The notes under the pieces: model-generated
What the model was told of the DNA's origin: nothing
Seen by the model: the letters and a program-made list of their open reading frames with translations, nothing else
Database searches by the model: none
Shown here: positions 61,884 to 64,000 of the stretch, one piece after another
How the letters are laid out: every line of letters begins with the position of its first letter
How positions within the stretch are numbered: the stretch's first letter is position 1
Origin: Gymnogyps californianus
Lineage: Eukaryota; Chordata; Aves; Accipitriformes; Cathartidae
NCBI RefSeq assembly: GCF_018139145.2
Contig: NC_059480.1
Location: 15,996,428 to 16,060,427 of the forward strand
Length of the DNA stretch: 64,000 nucleotides
Reading direction: 5' to 3'
Made by a program: the position numbers and the translations under genes

Positions 61884-62807
61884 ACAGTCTATGACGATGT
61901 ACCTTCCACCACACTCCAGTAACAACTGGACCAGATCCACCTGGTGTGAGTACTCCAAAGAGCTGCTGAAACCTGCTGGCTGCCGAAACGCCCCTGCACT
62001 ACAGCACTCTCGCTCCTGTGCTGCCAATTCTCCTTCCTTGTTGCTTTTTTCCCCTGCTTCAGCATCATCTTGCCCCCCTACATGAGCTGAGAGATTATCT
62101 CAATTATTCCAGCTGTTGTGCTACGCCACATGGAACATAATCAAAGCTAACAAAGCACGCTTCGCTGGCTTCATTGTCATCTGGCACTGAAAGCTGAAGA
62201 TCCTAAATGAACAGTGCTTAAGCTGATGTCATACTCAAGGGAGTTTGGCAGGGGAGAAGGGGGGAGAAAAAAGAAATAAAGCTGTGGATTTTACACAGCT
62301 GGGTTTTTTATTATCATCAGAAAACTTCAGAGAATTATTGATAGGATGGGATGGGATGAAGCTGTGATTCTGGGGATGTATCAGTCTTGATATCTTTTTG
62401 AAATACAGCCTTCTTAGACAAATATCCCCAGGAATACCTCGGATTATGAATGCAGATTTACCTGGGACTGTGCTCATACAAGCTCCTGGATAGCCCTGCA
62501 AATTCATTCACTCATGCTGATACAGGCAAGATGCAGTCTTCTACTTCAAACACCATGATTAACACAGCAGCATCTTCAAGGCATCCGTCTGAAACAAAAT
62601 GAAAAGAAAAATAAAGACAAGACTGTAAAGTAGAGCCCACGTTATACATACTTCCAGCTCATTTCCCTAAGCAGAGAACTTCAGACTCACCAGCACCAGG
62701 GTGTAGGATAAATAAGGGCTATAGCCTTAGACAAAAAGAAGTCCATCTGCTCACCCGGCTCCACCCAAGTTTGCAGCAGTCAGTGCACAAAGGTGCTCCA
62801 AGTGGAA

Positions 62808-62880
62808 AAGAGGAATGGAAATAATTTGCCCAATGGTTGGTGGAGAGGGGACTGACACTGGATTGTAATCCAGTGCCCAA
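62808..62880 (-). repeat. MIR-like relic, minus strand
   Basis: aataatttgcccaatggttg, then a purine-rich spacer, then ctggattgtaatccagtgcc fit the reverse complement of the MIR core (acttgcccaaggtcac ... gctgggattcgaacccag). It lies about 0.9 kb from the previous relic in the same orientation but is a separate core segment. Confidence 0.45.
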
Positions 62881-64000
62881 ACGGTGAGAACAAACACTGG
62901 TTAAGCAGGAGCAGCACCTGAAGACATTCTCTGTGCTGGGACTTGCCCTGGCCCTGCTTACCTAACTGGGCATACCCCTGAGAGCCTCTGCCAGAGGGTT
63001 ACAGGTGTGTGGTCTACATTTTTGGCTGCTAAGTCTCATTGCAGAAAACCTGAGAATACACCACACGTCTACGAAATGGCACTCCCCTTCCATGGTTGTG
63101 TTTTCAGGTGCTAATGGGGTCTACTTCACACCAGCTGAGAGCAGCTCTCTAAGTGAGACACTCTAAAAGGCTGGCACCTTGGGGACCCTAAGGCCATCTC
63201 CAAGGAGTAAGAGAGCAACAATTTCCAAAACATAAATGATCAAAACTCTTCACATCATGGCCCTGCTCTTACAGAATTCTAAGATGTTTAGTCCTTTTTA
63301 AAAATTAATAGTGACATTCCCAGATCCACTCCCAGATGCTGGAAAGGCCAGAGGCAAGTTCTCATGTGATGCCATTTCAGCAGGCTGAGAAGCATTTCTT
63401 GGCTTCTCAGTTTATGTGAACCACAGCAAACTCTTCTCCATTATCATCCTCTAGTATTGCACCCAGGGATGTACATTTCAGAGGCATTCAGAGCTTCATG
63501 GCAAGCACAGAATAATCTCCCAAAATCTAAACTCATGTTGCTGAGAACAAAAGATGACACCCCTTGTGTGTTGTAGAGCTATGGTACACAACTGAAGAGG
63601 CCAATCACCATCTCGTACAGAGCAGCATTGAACATATACAGTGCAAGTTTTGTGGAAAATTCATACACCCCTCTGCAAGACAGTGGTCAGAGGTGATACC
63701 CACATGCACATGCAGTGCTCTCTAACACCCAGTACCCGAAGTGTTAATACAGCACAGCAGAAACGAGGTAATCTCTGAAAAGAGGACAGTGCTCCAAGAA
63801 CGGATCGATCCAGGGTTGCCCTTCAGTTCCCAGTTGCTGACAGACAGCAAATTGATCACAGTGTGGTTTGAATTTCTCTCCTGGCAATTCAGGCAGGCCA
63901 GGGCCAGGAGCTCTGTAAATGCATAATCTGTGCTTGGCACTCGCTCGCTATATACTGAACAATGATAAAACCTTTGGAGTAAGCTGTTTCTCCTCCAGTC

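Larger units (their letters stand above)
46571..64000. other. Region 3' of FGF12 with no recognised gene
   Basis: Apart from a possible distal 3' UTR, I recognise no known gene in this 17.4 kb. In mammals the next protein gene on this side of FGF12 is CCDC50 (with PYDC2 in some), hundreds of kilobases away; I looked for CCDC50-like coiled-coil exons and saw none. The region has a CR1 fragment near 61091, three MIR-like relics beyond 60.2 kb, a TCTG repeat near 54500, a candidate regulatory block near 48795-48870, and unrecognised splice-bounded open segments on the minus strand between 50.9 and 54.6 kb, listed separately. Confidence 0.6.

Noticed and set aside
46571..64000. CCDC50, the next gene 3' of FGF12 in mammals
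   Set aside because: I looked on the minus strand for its Q/E/K-rich coiled-coil exons and C-terminal tail and found nothing matching. In mammals the gap is hundreds of kilobases.

Overview
The window is vertebrate nuclear DNA and almost certainly avian. It carries the last two coding exons of FGF12 (fibroblast growth factor 12, also FHF1) on the + strand, two solo LTRs of an endogenous retrovirus family common in bird genomes, a CR1 fragment and several ancient MIR-like SINE relics. There are no bacterial-style operons and no long ORFs. Only 318 of 64,000 bases are securely coding.

Layout. Bases 1-36829 are the 3' part of a very large FGF12 intron (intron 3 in the usual numbering); the upstream exons lie outside the window. 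This intron holds two related solo LTRs in opposite orientations (13430-14031 on + and 28279-28865 on -), a perfect 29-bp palindrome at 8976, a 33-bp exact tandem duplication at 21635, and G-quadruplex motifs at 8484 and 31475. The penultimate coding exon is 36830-37028 (199 nt). An 8,597-bp intron follows, with a G-quadruplex motif at 42372 and a candidate conserved regulatory block near 41.2-41.6 kb. The last coding stretch is 45626-45744, ending in TAG. The 3' UTR begins at 45745 with a C-rich tract, then an A/AAT-rich stretch with several AATAAA hexamers, and probably continues past an AU-rich element near 46510. Which poly(A) site is used cannot be told from the sequence.

From about 46.6 kb to 64 kb I recognise no gene. 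On the minus strand, convergent with FGF12, there are splice-bounded open segments. One is a 99-nt phase-0 exon candidate at 50930-51028. Another is a 36-nt exon plus terminal exon at 53797-53832 and 53470-53693, whose phases match and which is followed by an AATAAA. I do not recognise the predicted peptides. They may be an unannotated gene, a long noncoding RNA or chance, and are the main item worth an expression check.

The two FGF12 exons encode the C-terminal half of the beta-trefoil core and the C-terminal tail shared by all FGF12 isoforms. FGF12 is an intracellular, non-secreted FGF homologue that binds the C-terminal domain of voltage-gated sodium channels. No other gene with a known role is present, so no pathway can be built from the window beyond that.
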